DNA of 40,541 nucleotides from Alphaproteobacteria bacterium. GTDB lineage: Bacteria; Pseudomonadota; Alphaproteobacteria; Micavibrionales; Micavibrionaceae. The position numbers and the translations under genes were made by a program. Shown piece after piece: positions 33,700-40,541 of the stretch. The notes beneath the pieces were generated by a model. The model saw only the letters and a program-made list of their open reading frames with translations. It searched no databases and was not told the DNA's origin. Position 1 is the first letter of the stretch. Each line of letters starts with the position of its first letter. The stretch is taken from assembly GCA_023150415.1 (NCBI GenBank), contig JAKLKY010000001.1, positions 1 through 40,541 of the forward strand. The letters are read 5' to 3'.

Positions 33700-34797
33700 A
33701 TGCAATTTTTCCCTTTCCATGTTAAAACCCAATACATGGATGTTCTTCCTTTTTTTGTTTCATTAATCGCAGCTCTGGTTCTGATACCCCAGTTTCGCAA
33801 GCTGGCCTTGCGCGCCGGACTGGTGGATCATCCTGATGCACGCAAACAGCACGAGACACCAGTGCCGCCCATAGGCGGATTGGTGATTTTTCCGGTTTTC
33901 ATCATTGTGTCACTGTTGAGTGGATTGGAGAGCGGCTCGGCTGCAGATTTATTTGTAGCTCTTCTGGTTCTGATGATTATGGGCGCAGTGGATGATCAGC
34001 GCCCGCTGAATGCGTGGGGCAAGTTTTTTATCCAATTCGCTGTGGCTGTGTTGGTGGTGGTGGCGGGCGGTGTACAATTGCACACGCTGGGCAATCTTTT
34101 TGGGCTGGGCCCTTTGGAGATGGGCTGGATGAGTGCGCCTTTCACTGTTGTTGCGCTAGTGCTGCTGATTAACGCCGTTAATTTGATGGACGGCGTAGAT
34201 GGGCTTGCCGGAGGCCAAGGATTAATAGTCCTTTTGTGGCTGGGCGGTGCGGCGCTGCTTCGTGGAACACTCCCCCTTTTAATGCCGATTTTGCCGTTGA
34301 TAGGCGCTATGGCGGGGTTTCTAGCTTATAATTTGCGTTATCCCAGCCACCCCCGGGCGAGCGTATTTTTAGGTGATGCTGGCTCGCTTTGTCTGGGTTT
34401 ATGCATGGGCTGGTTTTGCATTTCTTTGTCCCAGGTGCCAAGCGATATCATTGAACCCATTGGCGTGGCTTGGTTACTGTCTTTGCCCATTATGGACGCA
34501 TGTGCGCAATTCTATCGCCGCGTAAAAGAAGGCCGCCATCCGTTTAGTCCTGATCGGGGCCATTTCCATCATCATTTTCTGGACGCAGGCTTCTCTTCTG
34601 GCCAAACGAGCATGCTCATTCTGGCGCTTGTGGCAATTTTTGGTGCGGTCGGGGTCATAGGGCCTCTGGTCCTGCCATTGCCTGTTTTGACATTTACCTG
34701 GAGTGCTCTTTTACTGACACATATAGCCATGTCACGAGATCCCACCCTTTATGTTGGCGTATTGCGGAATATAAGGAAGCGTGTGGATAAATCGTGA
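33700..34797 (+). CDS. polyprenyl-phosphate sugar-phosphate transferase (WecA/MraY family)
   Basis: 365 residues, about ten membrane spans. Family motifs are present: DHPDARKQHETPVPPIGG, an Asp pair (GAVDDQRP), INAVNLMDGVDGLAGG, VFLGDAGSL and the final DRGHFHHHF loop. It loads a sugar phosphate onto undecaprenyl phosphate at the inner face of the membrane, most likely to start O-antigen or capsule synthesis (WecA type) rather than peptidoglycan, as there is no mur gene nearby. The ATG at 33700 directly follows an AGGAGG with no spacing, so ATG 33736 or an unusual start could be used. Confidence 0.85.
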   Translation: MQFFPFHVKTQYMDVLPFFVSLIAALVLIPQFRKLALRAGLVDHPDARKQHETPVPPIGGLVIFPVFIIVSLLSGLESGSAADLFVALLVLMIMGAVDDQRPLNAWGKFFIQFAVAVLVVVAGGVQLHTLGNLFGLGPLEMGWMSAPFTVVALVLLINAVNLMDGVDGLAGGQGLIVLLWLGGAALLRGTLPLLMPILPLIGAMAGFLAYNLRYPSHPRASVFLGDAGSLCLGLCMGWFCISLSQVPSDIIEPIGVAWLLSLPIMDACAQFYRRVKEGRHPFSPDRGHFHHHFLDAGFSSGQTSMLILALVAIFGAVGVIGPLVLPLPVLTFTWSALLLTHIAMSRDPTLYVGVLRNIRKRVDKS

Positions 34798-34850
34798 GAT
34801 TAGAGTATGTGCAGATTGACCCTGAGAGTTGTGTGATCTGAAATGCAGGG

Positions 34851-35705
34851 ATGAGGAATCCCTTAACCCTTTTTCTTTTTTGTCTTGCCGCTCTGCCCCT
34901 GTTGGCTAGCTGCGCCATGGATGAGCAGCCCGATGCCCCGCAGTCAGAATTTTTAGGTGGTTCTGAAAGCGAGAAGCTGCTGGCAGCGGAGGGATCGTGG
35001 AACATCGTTGATGAAACGCAAAGCGGTATTCCGAGCCCAGAGCAAATGCACGCCCAGGCCGCAGCCCAGGTTGATCCCAATGAACTGTCCGCGCGGCATT
35101 CTTATACAACGCCCGCTGCAGCGATGGATGTGAATACGGATATGAATACGCGTGTGCTTAAGCTGGAGCAGCAGGTGGCCAGCCTCAACCGCAATTTCAA
35201 AAAGCTGCTGCCGCCATTGTCGAAGTTGATTATCTCGGACCGGGCGCTTGATCAGGCGATTGATGATATTGAGCGCGAATATGACACACAAAATTCTCCT
35301 GCTGCAGTATCGCCTCCTCCTTCGTCTCCGCAAAAACGAGCGGACATGCAAGCAGATACTGCTCAATCTGGTACGGCGGAGATTACAGCTGTTCGTGTCG
35401 GACAACACCCAGGAAAGTCACGCATTGTAATTGATGTGGGCCAGCCGGCCTCCTTCAGCACTGATCTTGATAACAAAGAAAAGATTCTGGTTATTGAGCT
35501 TCCGAAAACCGCACTTGGCGCTGTTAAGGCCCAGCGTGTGGCCAAAAATGTGTTGATCGCTGGCTACAACACTCAGGCCGTAAACGGAAAAGGTGCGCGC
35601 TTGATTGTGGAATTAAAGAAACCCGTAAAAATTGTTTCTGCTGCGCCGCTTGCGCCGTCAAACGGCAAAGGCCACCGCATTATGCTAGATCTTGCCGCGC
35701 AGTGA
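34851..35705 (+). CDS. AMIN-domain lipoprotein
   Basis: 284 residues. A lipoprotein signal with a lipobox ending LASC (Cys near residue 21). A short coiled coil (TRVLKLEQQVASLNRNFKKL, about 97-120), then a Pro/Ser linker, and a C-terminal AMIN domain (TAVRVGQHPGKSRIVIDVGQPASFSTDL, then KILVIELPKTALG), which binds peptidoglycan in other proteins. It is probably an outer-membrane lipoprotein in cell envelope organisation. The amidase domain that usually follows AMIN is absent. It follows the WecA-like gene after 53 bp. Confidence 0.75.
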   Translation: MRNPLTLFLFCLAALPLLASCAMDEQPDAPQSEFLGGSESEKLLAAEGSWNIVDETQSGIPSPEQMHAQAAAQVDPNELSARHSYTTPAAAMDVNTDMNTRVLKLEQQVASLNRNFKKLLPPLSKLIISDRALDQAIDDIEREYDTQNSPAAVSPPPSSPQKRADMQADTAQSGTAEITAVRVGQHPGKSRIVIDVGQPASFSTDLDNKEKILVIELPKTALGAVKAQRVAKNVLIAGYNTQAVNGKGARLIVELKKPVKIVSAAPLAPSNGKGHRIMLDLAAQ

Positions 35706-35760
35706 TTTTGCACCTATCTTAAAGGCACTTCGTCTTCAATTGCCCTTGAAAGGATAGGCT

Positions 35761-36243
35761 ATGAAATCATTTTCTTTACGGACCGCTGTGGTGGTTGCTG
35801 CTTTGTTTTCTGTCCCGGTTTTGGCACAAGATGCAGCCGTGCCGCAGATGGATGCCCCTGATTCTGCGCAGGCCCAGCCTGTAAAACCCCGCCCCGGCGG
35901 TCGCTTTGATAAGACCGACAGGGATGACGACGGCTTTATTTCAAAATCCGAATTCATGAAAGAGGCGGAAGAACGCGCTGCCGAGCGTTTTGCCAAGCTG
36001 GATACCAATAGTGATGGTAAAATCGCGCCGGAAGAAATGCGTGCCGGCGCCCGCAAAATGGGGGAACGTATGAAAGAAATGCAGGAGCGGAAAAAAGAAA
36101 TGATGGAAGGCGTAGGGCGCCAGGAAGAGCCGAAAACGCCTGAGGAAAGACAAAAGCGCCGTGAAATCATGGAACACATGCGTCAGGGTGGTTCTGAGCC
36201 GATGCCAAAGGGAATTCCTGAAGCAGAAGATTCAGCAGAGTAA
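35761..36243 (+). CDS. secreted EF-hand calcium-binding protein
   Basis: 160 residues with a signal peptide (cut after VLA, near residue 22). Two EF-hand loops: DRDDDGFISKSE (53-64) and DTNSDGKIAPEE (81-92), both with the needed acidic residues. The C-terminal part is a charged Glu/Lys/Met-rich helix. It probably binds calcium in the periplasm. An AAAGGAT ribosome binding site is 8 nt ahead. It ends just before the terminator at 36255. Confidence 0.82.
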   Translation: MKSFSLRTAVVVAALFSVPVLAQDAAVPQMDAPDSAQAQPVKPRPGGRFDKTDRDDDGFISKSEFMKEAEERAAERFAKLDTNSDGKIAPEEMRAGARKMGERMKEMQERKKEMMEGVGRQEEPKTPEERQKRREIMEHMRQGGSEPMPKGIPEAEDSAE

Positions 36244-36254
36244 TACCTCTTTTC

Positions 36255-36287
36255 GGGGACACATTGGATTAATGTGTCCCCGCTTTT
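36255..36287 (+). terminator. Rho-independent terminator of the EF-hand gene
   Basis: An 11-bp stem (GGGGACACATT at 36255-36265, complement at 36271-36281) with a GGATT loop, followed by GCTTTT. The right half overlaps the last codons of the converging trhO. Confidence 0.85.
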
Positions 36288-37083
36288 GTGAATTGGCTAT
36301 GTCTTTGGCGCAGCGCATGGGCGCGCTGTTCCGTTAATGTTTTTGCGCAGTGCGCGCAGGAAACGCCTTCCTCATAATCGGCATGCGAACGATCAGCGGC
36401 AGAGAGCGGTGCGCGGCAGTTATAACATGTTGAGAATGCACCTTCTTGCAATCCGTGCCCCAGCGCCACACGCTTGTCGAATACGAAACATTCACCCTGC
36501 CAAAGCGATTGTTCGGCCGGAATCTCTTCCAAATACTGCAAAATTCCGCCTTTAAGGTGATAAACTTCAGGGAATCCTTGGCTCAGCATATACGCCGATG
36601 CCTTCTCACAGCGAATGCCGCCTGTACAGAACATGGCGATTTTCTTGTGTTTCTGAGGATTAAGATGTGCGTTTCATAGATATTGCGCGTATCAATCACA
36701 GTTACGTCGGGATTTTGAATAAGGGCATTCCACTCCTGCGGCGCAACATAAGCTCCCACGATTTTATGTGGGTCAGCCTGAGGTTGACGCAGGGTAACAA
36801 TCTCTTTTTTGAGCCGCACTTTAAAGCGGTTAAAAGGCCTTTCACGTGCCGTAGAAAATTTTAGTTCACCTTGCCGGATAGCTATCTTTTCATCAAGTAA
36901 GTCAATCAGGCGGGGCAGAGCGCTTTCTGAAGCGGCCAGTGTCGAATTGATCCCTTCTGGCGCCAACAGAATTGTGCCGCACAAACCTTCGATTTCAGGC
37001 GCTAACGCCATAATTTCCTGCCGCAATGCGGAAGGGCTGGTCACAGGCACGAAACGATAGAATGCGGCGACAGAATACGTCAT
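36269..37083 (-). pseudogene. trhO: rhodanese-type tRNA uridine hydroxylase TrhO, frameshifted with an internal deletion
   Basis: The first frame (37083 to about 36673) gives the TrhO N-terminal domain and the start of the rhodanese domain (MTYSVAAFYRFVP, then [11 protein letters not shown]). The rest, from [23 protein letters not shown] at 36670, is in another frame and holds the catalytic Cys loop and the C-terminal zinc-like CYNCRAPL and CAHCAK pairs. About 28 residues expected between them (the GTF...NP...FREFP part) are missing. The two halves total about 270 residues. As written no full protein can be made. TrhO hydroxylates U34 in certain tRNAs. It may be a true pseudogene or an assembly error like that in coxA. 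Confidence 0.85.
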
Positions 37084-37122
37084 GGCGCCTTATAACCCTT
37101 TTGCAGAAAAAAGGGAATGATT

Positions 37123-37872
37123 TTACGCGCTCATCAAATCCACGACCTGTTGCGGATAATTATCCTGAAAGGCCTGGTTGAAATCGCCGGGATGCGCCAT
37201 CAGGCGGAAGAAAATGGGTCCGCAGAGCATGTCCATCGCCATGCGCGTGTCAAGGGAAGCGCGGAATTCGCCTGTTTTCTTGCCCTGTTCGACGCTGTAT
37301 TCTATGGCATCCATCAAGGGCATGAGGAACGAATCGGCAAATATCTTGTGCGCCTTAAGATCGCCCTGAGCCTCGCTAAACAGTTGGGCAATGACCTCAC
37401 CGTTTTTGGAATGGAGCAGGCGGATCAGTTTTTCCAGCTGCATCACAATCGCCTCAGCGTTGGATTTGGGCGTAGGAATCGGACCTTGCACACCCGGCTG
37501 GCTGGCGAGTGCGTCCATCACAATAGCCGTTTTGTTCGGCCACCAGCGATAAATGGTTGTCTTGCCGACTTTGGCCCTTTTGGCAATCGCCTCAATGCTA
37601 AGTTCCTGCACCGACATATGCAGCAGCAGCGCACTCGTCGCCTTTAAAATCGCTCTGCGTGCCTTGTCGCTGCGCGGCCGTCCTTTACGGCCAGATTCAG
37701 CCTGGATCTCATCTGCGCTTTCTTCATCCGTTTCGTTAAGTTCGAATTCAGGTTGCTCGGTCTCTTCATCAAAACGCTCAGGCGCGTTTTGTTGATTGGC
37801 CGGATAGGCTGCGCGAGCAGGCAATACTGAAGACATTTGATTATCCAGATGTTTATAAGCGAGGTTGTTCAT
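37123..37872 (-). CDS. TetR-family transcriptional regulator
   Basis: 249 residues. After an acidic, disordered N-terminal extension of about 60 residues (rich in Glu, Asp, Asn), RKGRPRSDKARRAILKAT begins the TetR DNA-binding domain with its helix-turn-helix (IEAIAKRAKVGKTTIYRWWPNKTAIV, about 94-119). The C-terminal ligand domain (about 130-249) is unassigned. The acidic tail is unusual for TetR proteins. ATG 37872 has a GGAAGGG about 11 nt upstream; ATG 37836 is possible. Its target is unknown; the nearest divergent gene is not close, so it may act on itself or on a distant operon. Confidence 0.88.
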   Translation of the reverse strand: MNNLAYKHLDNQMSSVLPARAAYPANQQNAPERFDEETEQPEFELNETDEESADEIQAESGRKGRPRSDKARRAILKATSALLLHMSVQELSIEAIAKRAKVGKTTIYRWWPNKTAIVMDALASQPGVQGPIPTPKSNAEAIVMQLEKLIRLLHSKNGEVIAQLFSEAQGDLKAHKIFADSFLMPLMDAIEYSVEQGKKTGEFRASLDTRMAMDMLCGPIFFRLMAHPGDFNQAFQDNYPQQVVDLMSA

Positions 37873-38022
37873 AGCAAAAAAATCCCTTCCTTGCGCGCAA
37901 ATCGCAAAAATCTGCGCTTGTCGAAAACTGATCGTTGCGTATTGAGAAGTTGATCATGAACCAAGTCGCGTCATCACGCAAGAGTGAGAAAAAGTTATAA
38001 ACAGATTTTGCTGCAAATTTTT

Positions 38023-39297
38023 TTATTTTTGGAAGCTGCGCGGTGCAGCTTCGATCATGCGGCTACGACCACCGGAGATTTCCAGCACGGCGAGGCCCCG
38101 CTCCGCTAAAGCGTCATTGCGGAAGCGAAAGATCCCATCAATTCCTGCAAATCCATTTGCGTTAAGCAATGTTTCCCGCGTGTAGGGCGTCACATCTCCG
38201 CGTGGTGCGCTCATCTTTGCCAGCACGGCAGCGAGCGCCGTTGAATCATACGCCAATGAAGCCAGCCGTGGTGGCTTATGCCCATAAAGTTCTGCATAAC
38301 GCTTTTCAAAACGTATACGTGTTTTTGGATCCGGGGCCGCATACCAGGCACCATCCAGTCCGCTGACATTTTCGCCATCCCATAAACCTGTCCCCAGCCG
38401 GCGGACATGGGGCGCCGGAAGGCCTAACCCCGTCAGGTCGCGGCTGATCGCTGCGGCCTCGGCTGCGGCGAAGGGGATAAAAATCCCGTCATAAGGCAAA
38501 GCCGACATAGCACCGGCGTTAGCGCGGGCATCAAAACGCGCAAAGCGGCGTAGACGATCAGCACGCGAATCATTTGGGTTCAGCAGCAAAGAGTCGACAA
38601 TCTGAATCCCAAAGCGCCGTGCAAAATCGCCGAATGCGGCGCTGACAACCCGGCCATAAGCAGTGTCTGGCGCGAGGATTCCAACACGCTGTATGCCCTT
38701 TCTTGCAGCAAAAGCAGCGATGCGTTCGATCTGGTCAAAGGGCATGAAACCCAGCATGTAAGAATTATCGTTGGCCAGCGTCCAGTCTGTAGAAAAGGCA
38801 ATCATGGGCACATCGTTGCCAGTATGCACGGCTTTAACGGCGCGAACCTCATCGGCAAAAACCGGTCCAAGGAGCAACTGAGCCCCTTCCGCCAGAGCCG
38901 TGCGTGCCGCTTCTTGCGCAGCTTGCGGGGTGCCCTGGGTGTCACGCGGCAGCAGTTCGAGCGAATCGCCACCGATATCAAATAGCGCTGTTTGCGCGGC
39001 CTGGAGCATTGCCTGGCCCAGCTGCGACTGCTTTCCGCTCAACGGCAGCAGCAAAGCAACCTTTGTCTTTTGCAGTGGCTGGGCCATGCCAGGCGGAACC
39101 GTAGAAACGGCACCTTCGGGCGGTGCCATTGTCGTTGGTGCCGCTTGGGCGCTGGCCGTATCATCCAGGTCCCAAACCTTGCGCGGAAAACGCACATCAG
39201 TTTCACACGCACTAAGAACCGCCATAAAAGCCAATAGGACCAGTGCGATAAAAAACCGCTGTCCTGTCCGTCGAGTTTTGCTAAAGTCGTTCATCAT
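38023..39297 (-). CDS. LpoA-like penicillin-binding protein activator (LppC family)
   Basis: 424 residues from the ATG at 39297 (a second ATG follows directly). Lipobox LSAC with Cys near residue 31, then a Pro/Ala-rich linker and a periplasmic-binding-protein-like fold (KVALLLPLSGKQSQLGQAMLQAA, LLGPVFADEVRAV, PMIAFSTDWTLA, RVGILAPDTAYGR). Such lipoproteins in alphaproteobacteria belong to the LppC/LpoA group, which stimulates PBP1A in E. coli. The divergent arrangement with rsmI-yraN is conserved in many relatives. The start codon overlaps the rsmI start codon on the other strand. Confidence 0.88.
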   Translation of the reverse strand: MMNDFSKTRRTGQRFFIALVLLAFMAVLSACETDVRFPRKVWDLDDTASAQAAPTTMAPPEGAVSTVPPGMAQPLQKTKVALLLPLSGKQSQLGQAMLQAAQTALFDIGGDSLELLPRDTQGTPQAAQEAARTALAEGAQLLLGPVFADEVRAVKAVHTGNDVPMIAFSTDWTLANDNSYMLGFMPFDQIERIAAFAARKGIQRVGILAPDTAYGRVVSAAFGDFARRFGIQIVDSLLLNPNDSRADRLRRFARFDARANAGAMSALPYDGIFIPFAAAEAAAISRDLTGLGLPAPHVRRLGTGLWDGENVSGLDGAWYAAPDPKTRIRFEKRYAELYGHKPPRLASLAYDSTALAAVLAKMSAPRGDVTPYTRETLLNANGFAGIDGIFRFRNDALAERGLAVLEISGGRSRMIEAAPRSFQK

Positions 39298-40198
39298 GTC
39301 CGCACAGGGTAAAGAAAAAACACAGCGCTGGCTACTGCCTGAGCCGAAGGGCACCAATTTTTCCCCCGGCTTGTATCTGGTTTCCACCCCGATTGGAAAT
39401 CTGGGCGATATCACCCTGCGCGCGCTGGATACGCTCGCGGCGTGTGAGGGCGTCATCTGCGAAGACAGCCGCGTCACAGGACGTTTGCTCGATCATTTTG
39501 GGCTGCGCCAATCCTTGATTGTATATAACGATCACAGCGCGCCCAAAGTTCGACCCGGAATAATCCAGAAGCTGAAAAATGGCGCCCTGCTGGCATTGGT
39601 GAGCGATGCGGGCACACCGCTTCTCTCTGATCCGGGGTATCGCTTGGTGCAGGCTTGCCACGAGGCTGGAATCGCGGTTATTCCCGTCCCCGGCGCAAAT
39701 GCTGTGTTGCCCGCGCTGCAGGTCTCCGGTTTACCCATGGATCGTTTTGTGTTTATCGGCTTCCTGCCGGCAAAAGCAGGTGAGCGCCGCGCCGTCTTGA
39801 GCGCGTGGAAAAATGCCAGCGCATCGCTGGTGGCTTATGAAACTGCGCCGCGCTTGCTGAAGGGGCTGGCTGATATTCAAGCCGTGCTGGGACCGCGCCG
39901 GGTGGCTGTCGTGCGCGAGATCACTAAAAAATTTGAAGAAGCGCGCATGCAGCCGGTGGCAGCTCTCATCGCTCATTATTCGCAAGAAGGTCCCCCGCGC
40001 GGCGAGATCGTGCTGGTGATTGAAGGCGCTGGTCCGCAGGAAGGCGTTGATCTTGAAACACTCGATGCGGCGCTTAAAGCATCGTTGCGCTCAAATTCCC
40101 TCAGGGCCGCGGCGGATGTGGTGGCTGCGCAATTCAATCTTTCGCGTAAGACTGTCTATGCACGCGCGCTGTCTCTTAAGCAGGAGGATCAGGAATGA
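39296..40198 (+). CDS. rsmI: 16S rRNA 2'-O-methyltransferase (C1402)
   Basis: 300 residues from ATG 39296. The RsmI pattern is complete: GLYLVSTPIGNLGDITLRAL, ICEDSRVT, LVSDAGTPLLSDPGYRLV, VIPVPGANAVLPALQVSGLP, FIGFLP, VREITKKFEEAR and PRGEIVLVIEG. It methylates the 2'-hydroxyl of C1402 in 16S rRNA using S-adenosylmethionine. The ATG overlaps the start codon of the divergent LpoA-like gene (CATG). The stop overlaps yraN in ATGA. Confidence 0.95.
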   Translation: MSAQGKEKTQRWLLPEPKGTNFSPGLYLVSTPIGNLGDITLRALDTLAACEGVICEDSRVTGRLLDHFGLRQSLIVYNDHSAPKVRPGIIQKLKNGALLALVSDAGTPLLSDPGYRLVQACHEAGIAVIPVPGANAVLPALQVSGLPMDRFVFIGFLPAKAGERRAVLSAWKNASASLVAYETAPRLLKGLADIQAVLGPRRVAVVREITKKFEEARMQPVAALIAHYSQEGPPRGEIVLVIEGAGPQEGVDLETLDAALKASLRSNSLRAAADVVAAQFNLSRKTVYARALSLKQEDQE

Positions 40199-40541
40199 GC
40201 GCACGCCCCTTGCTCAGCCACCGTCAGCGCGCCTATGTCCATGGCCTGTGGATGGAGCGGGCTGCGGCAGCTTATCTGCGTCTTAAAGGTTATAAAATTC
40301 TAGCGGTTCGTTATAAAACGCCCGTGGGCGAAATCGACATTATCGCGCGAAAGGGTCGAACGCTTGTAGCGGTGGAAGTGAAGCACCGGCAAAATATTAT
40401 GAATGCCCTGAATGCCGTCAGCCGTACCAATCAAATGCGGATTGAACGCGCATTGCGTCATTTTATCACACGCTATCCGCGTTACAGCCGCGATACGATC
40501 CGTTTCGATGTCATCGCGGCCTCGAGCCTTATTCGTTTTCG
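40195..40541 (+). CDS. yraN: YraN-family (UPF0102) nuclease-like protein, partial
   Basis: 115 residues visible before the window ends. The start ATG 40195 overlaps the rsmI stop (ATGA) and has AGGA just upstream. The pattern is clear: RAYVHGLWMERAAAAYLRLKGYKILAVRYKTPVGEIDIIARKG, then LVAVEVKHRQN and RFDVIA, that is the E-x-E/D-V-K core of the restriction-endonuclease-like fold. Function is not firmly known. It usually follows rsmI, as here. The C-terminus lies outside the window. Confidence 0.9.
   Translation, partial: MSARPLLSHRQRAYVHGLWMERAAAAYLRLKGYKILAVRYKTPVGEIDIIARKGRTLVAVEVKHRQNIMNALNAVSRTNQMRIERALRHFITRYPRYSRDTIRFDVIAASSLIRF

Noticed and set aside
38900-39295. A longer N-terminus for rsmI starting at 38900
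   Set aside because: This part is antisense to the LpoA-like gene and unlike RsmI; ATG 39296 fits the family.
39298-39477. A longer N-terminus for the LpoA-like lipoprotein starting at 39477
   Set aside because: It would bury the lipobox behind 60 residues that are antisense to rsmI.

Overview
The window reads as a chromosomal segment of an alphaproteobacterium. The supporting signs are an aa3-type oxidase cluster coxB-coxA-ctaB-coxF, an hflK-hflC-degP-miaA run, a phasin, an LpoA-like lipoprotein divergent from rsmI-yraN, and a Sec-exported PBP5-type carboxypeptidase with a C-terminal SPOR domain. A pilin-like single-pass protein (8261-8980) resembles proteins I recall from Micavibrio-like lineages, so that order is my best guess; this is inference, not a database result. 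Almost everything is single-copy housekeeping content. No CRISPR array, insertion sequence, prophage, rRNA or tRNA was recognised.

Layout. 1-2180 is an AT-rich accessory patch: two paralogous small secreted Cys-containing proteins, each followed by a near-identical terminator, flank an unknown membrane-anchored protein, and the second copy is frameshifted in its signal peptide. 2211-4414 holds a DMT-type permease and a stand-alone tuf with its own promoter and terminator. 4486-5716 encodes two lipoproteins, the second FlgO-like. 5762-9148 holds a phasin on the minus strand, a 385-bp intergenic region with two identical TGCA-containing elements that may be PhaR operators, dacA with SPOR coupled to the pilin-like gene, and a 36-codon gene with a strong ribosome binding site. 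9274-14562 holds an RsmB-like methyltransferase and the cox cluster, in which coxA is broken by an internal deletion plus frameshift. 14566-17034 holds divergent folB and folA, an unknown gene and mrp. 17096-21662 is hflK-hflC-degP-miaA. 21700-24363 is an overlapping trio: alpha/beta hydrolase, ilvC and an EamA permease. 24349-25531 contains three small genes, one of them a minimal flagellar-rod-like protein.

25608-31953, on the minus strand, is a tightly overlapped five-gene operon: M3 peptidase, ResB, CcsA, a TlpA/ResA-like thioredoxin and a formyltransferase-like protein. It encodes a System II cytochrome c maturation machinery, which is unexpected in an alphaproteobacterium and is the most interesting system here. 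32011-36243 has a split mnmC (mnmD plus the FAD oxidoreductase), a WecA/MraY-family transferase, an AMIN-domain lipoprotein and an EF-hand protein. 36269-40541 has a broken trhO, a TetR regulator, the LpoA-like lipoprotein, rsmI and a truncated yraN at the window edge.

Functionally, the ResB/CcsA/TlpA set would supply c-type cytochromes that feed an oxidase of the kind encoded by coxBA, with CtaB making its haem. HflKC and DegP cover membrane and envelope quality control, and several genes (rsmB-like, miaA, mnmD/C, trhO, rsmI) act on RNA modification. Three genes carry frameshift lesions in this sequence. Whether these are real or assembly errors is the main open question.
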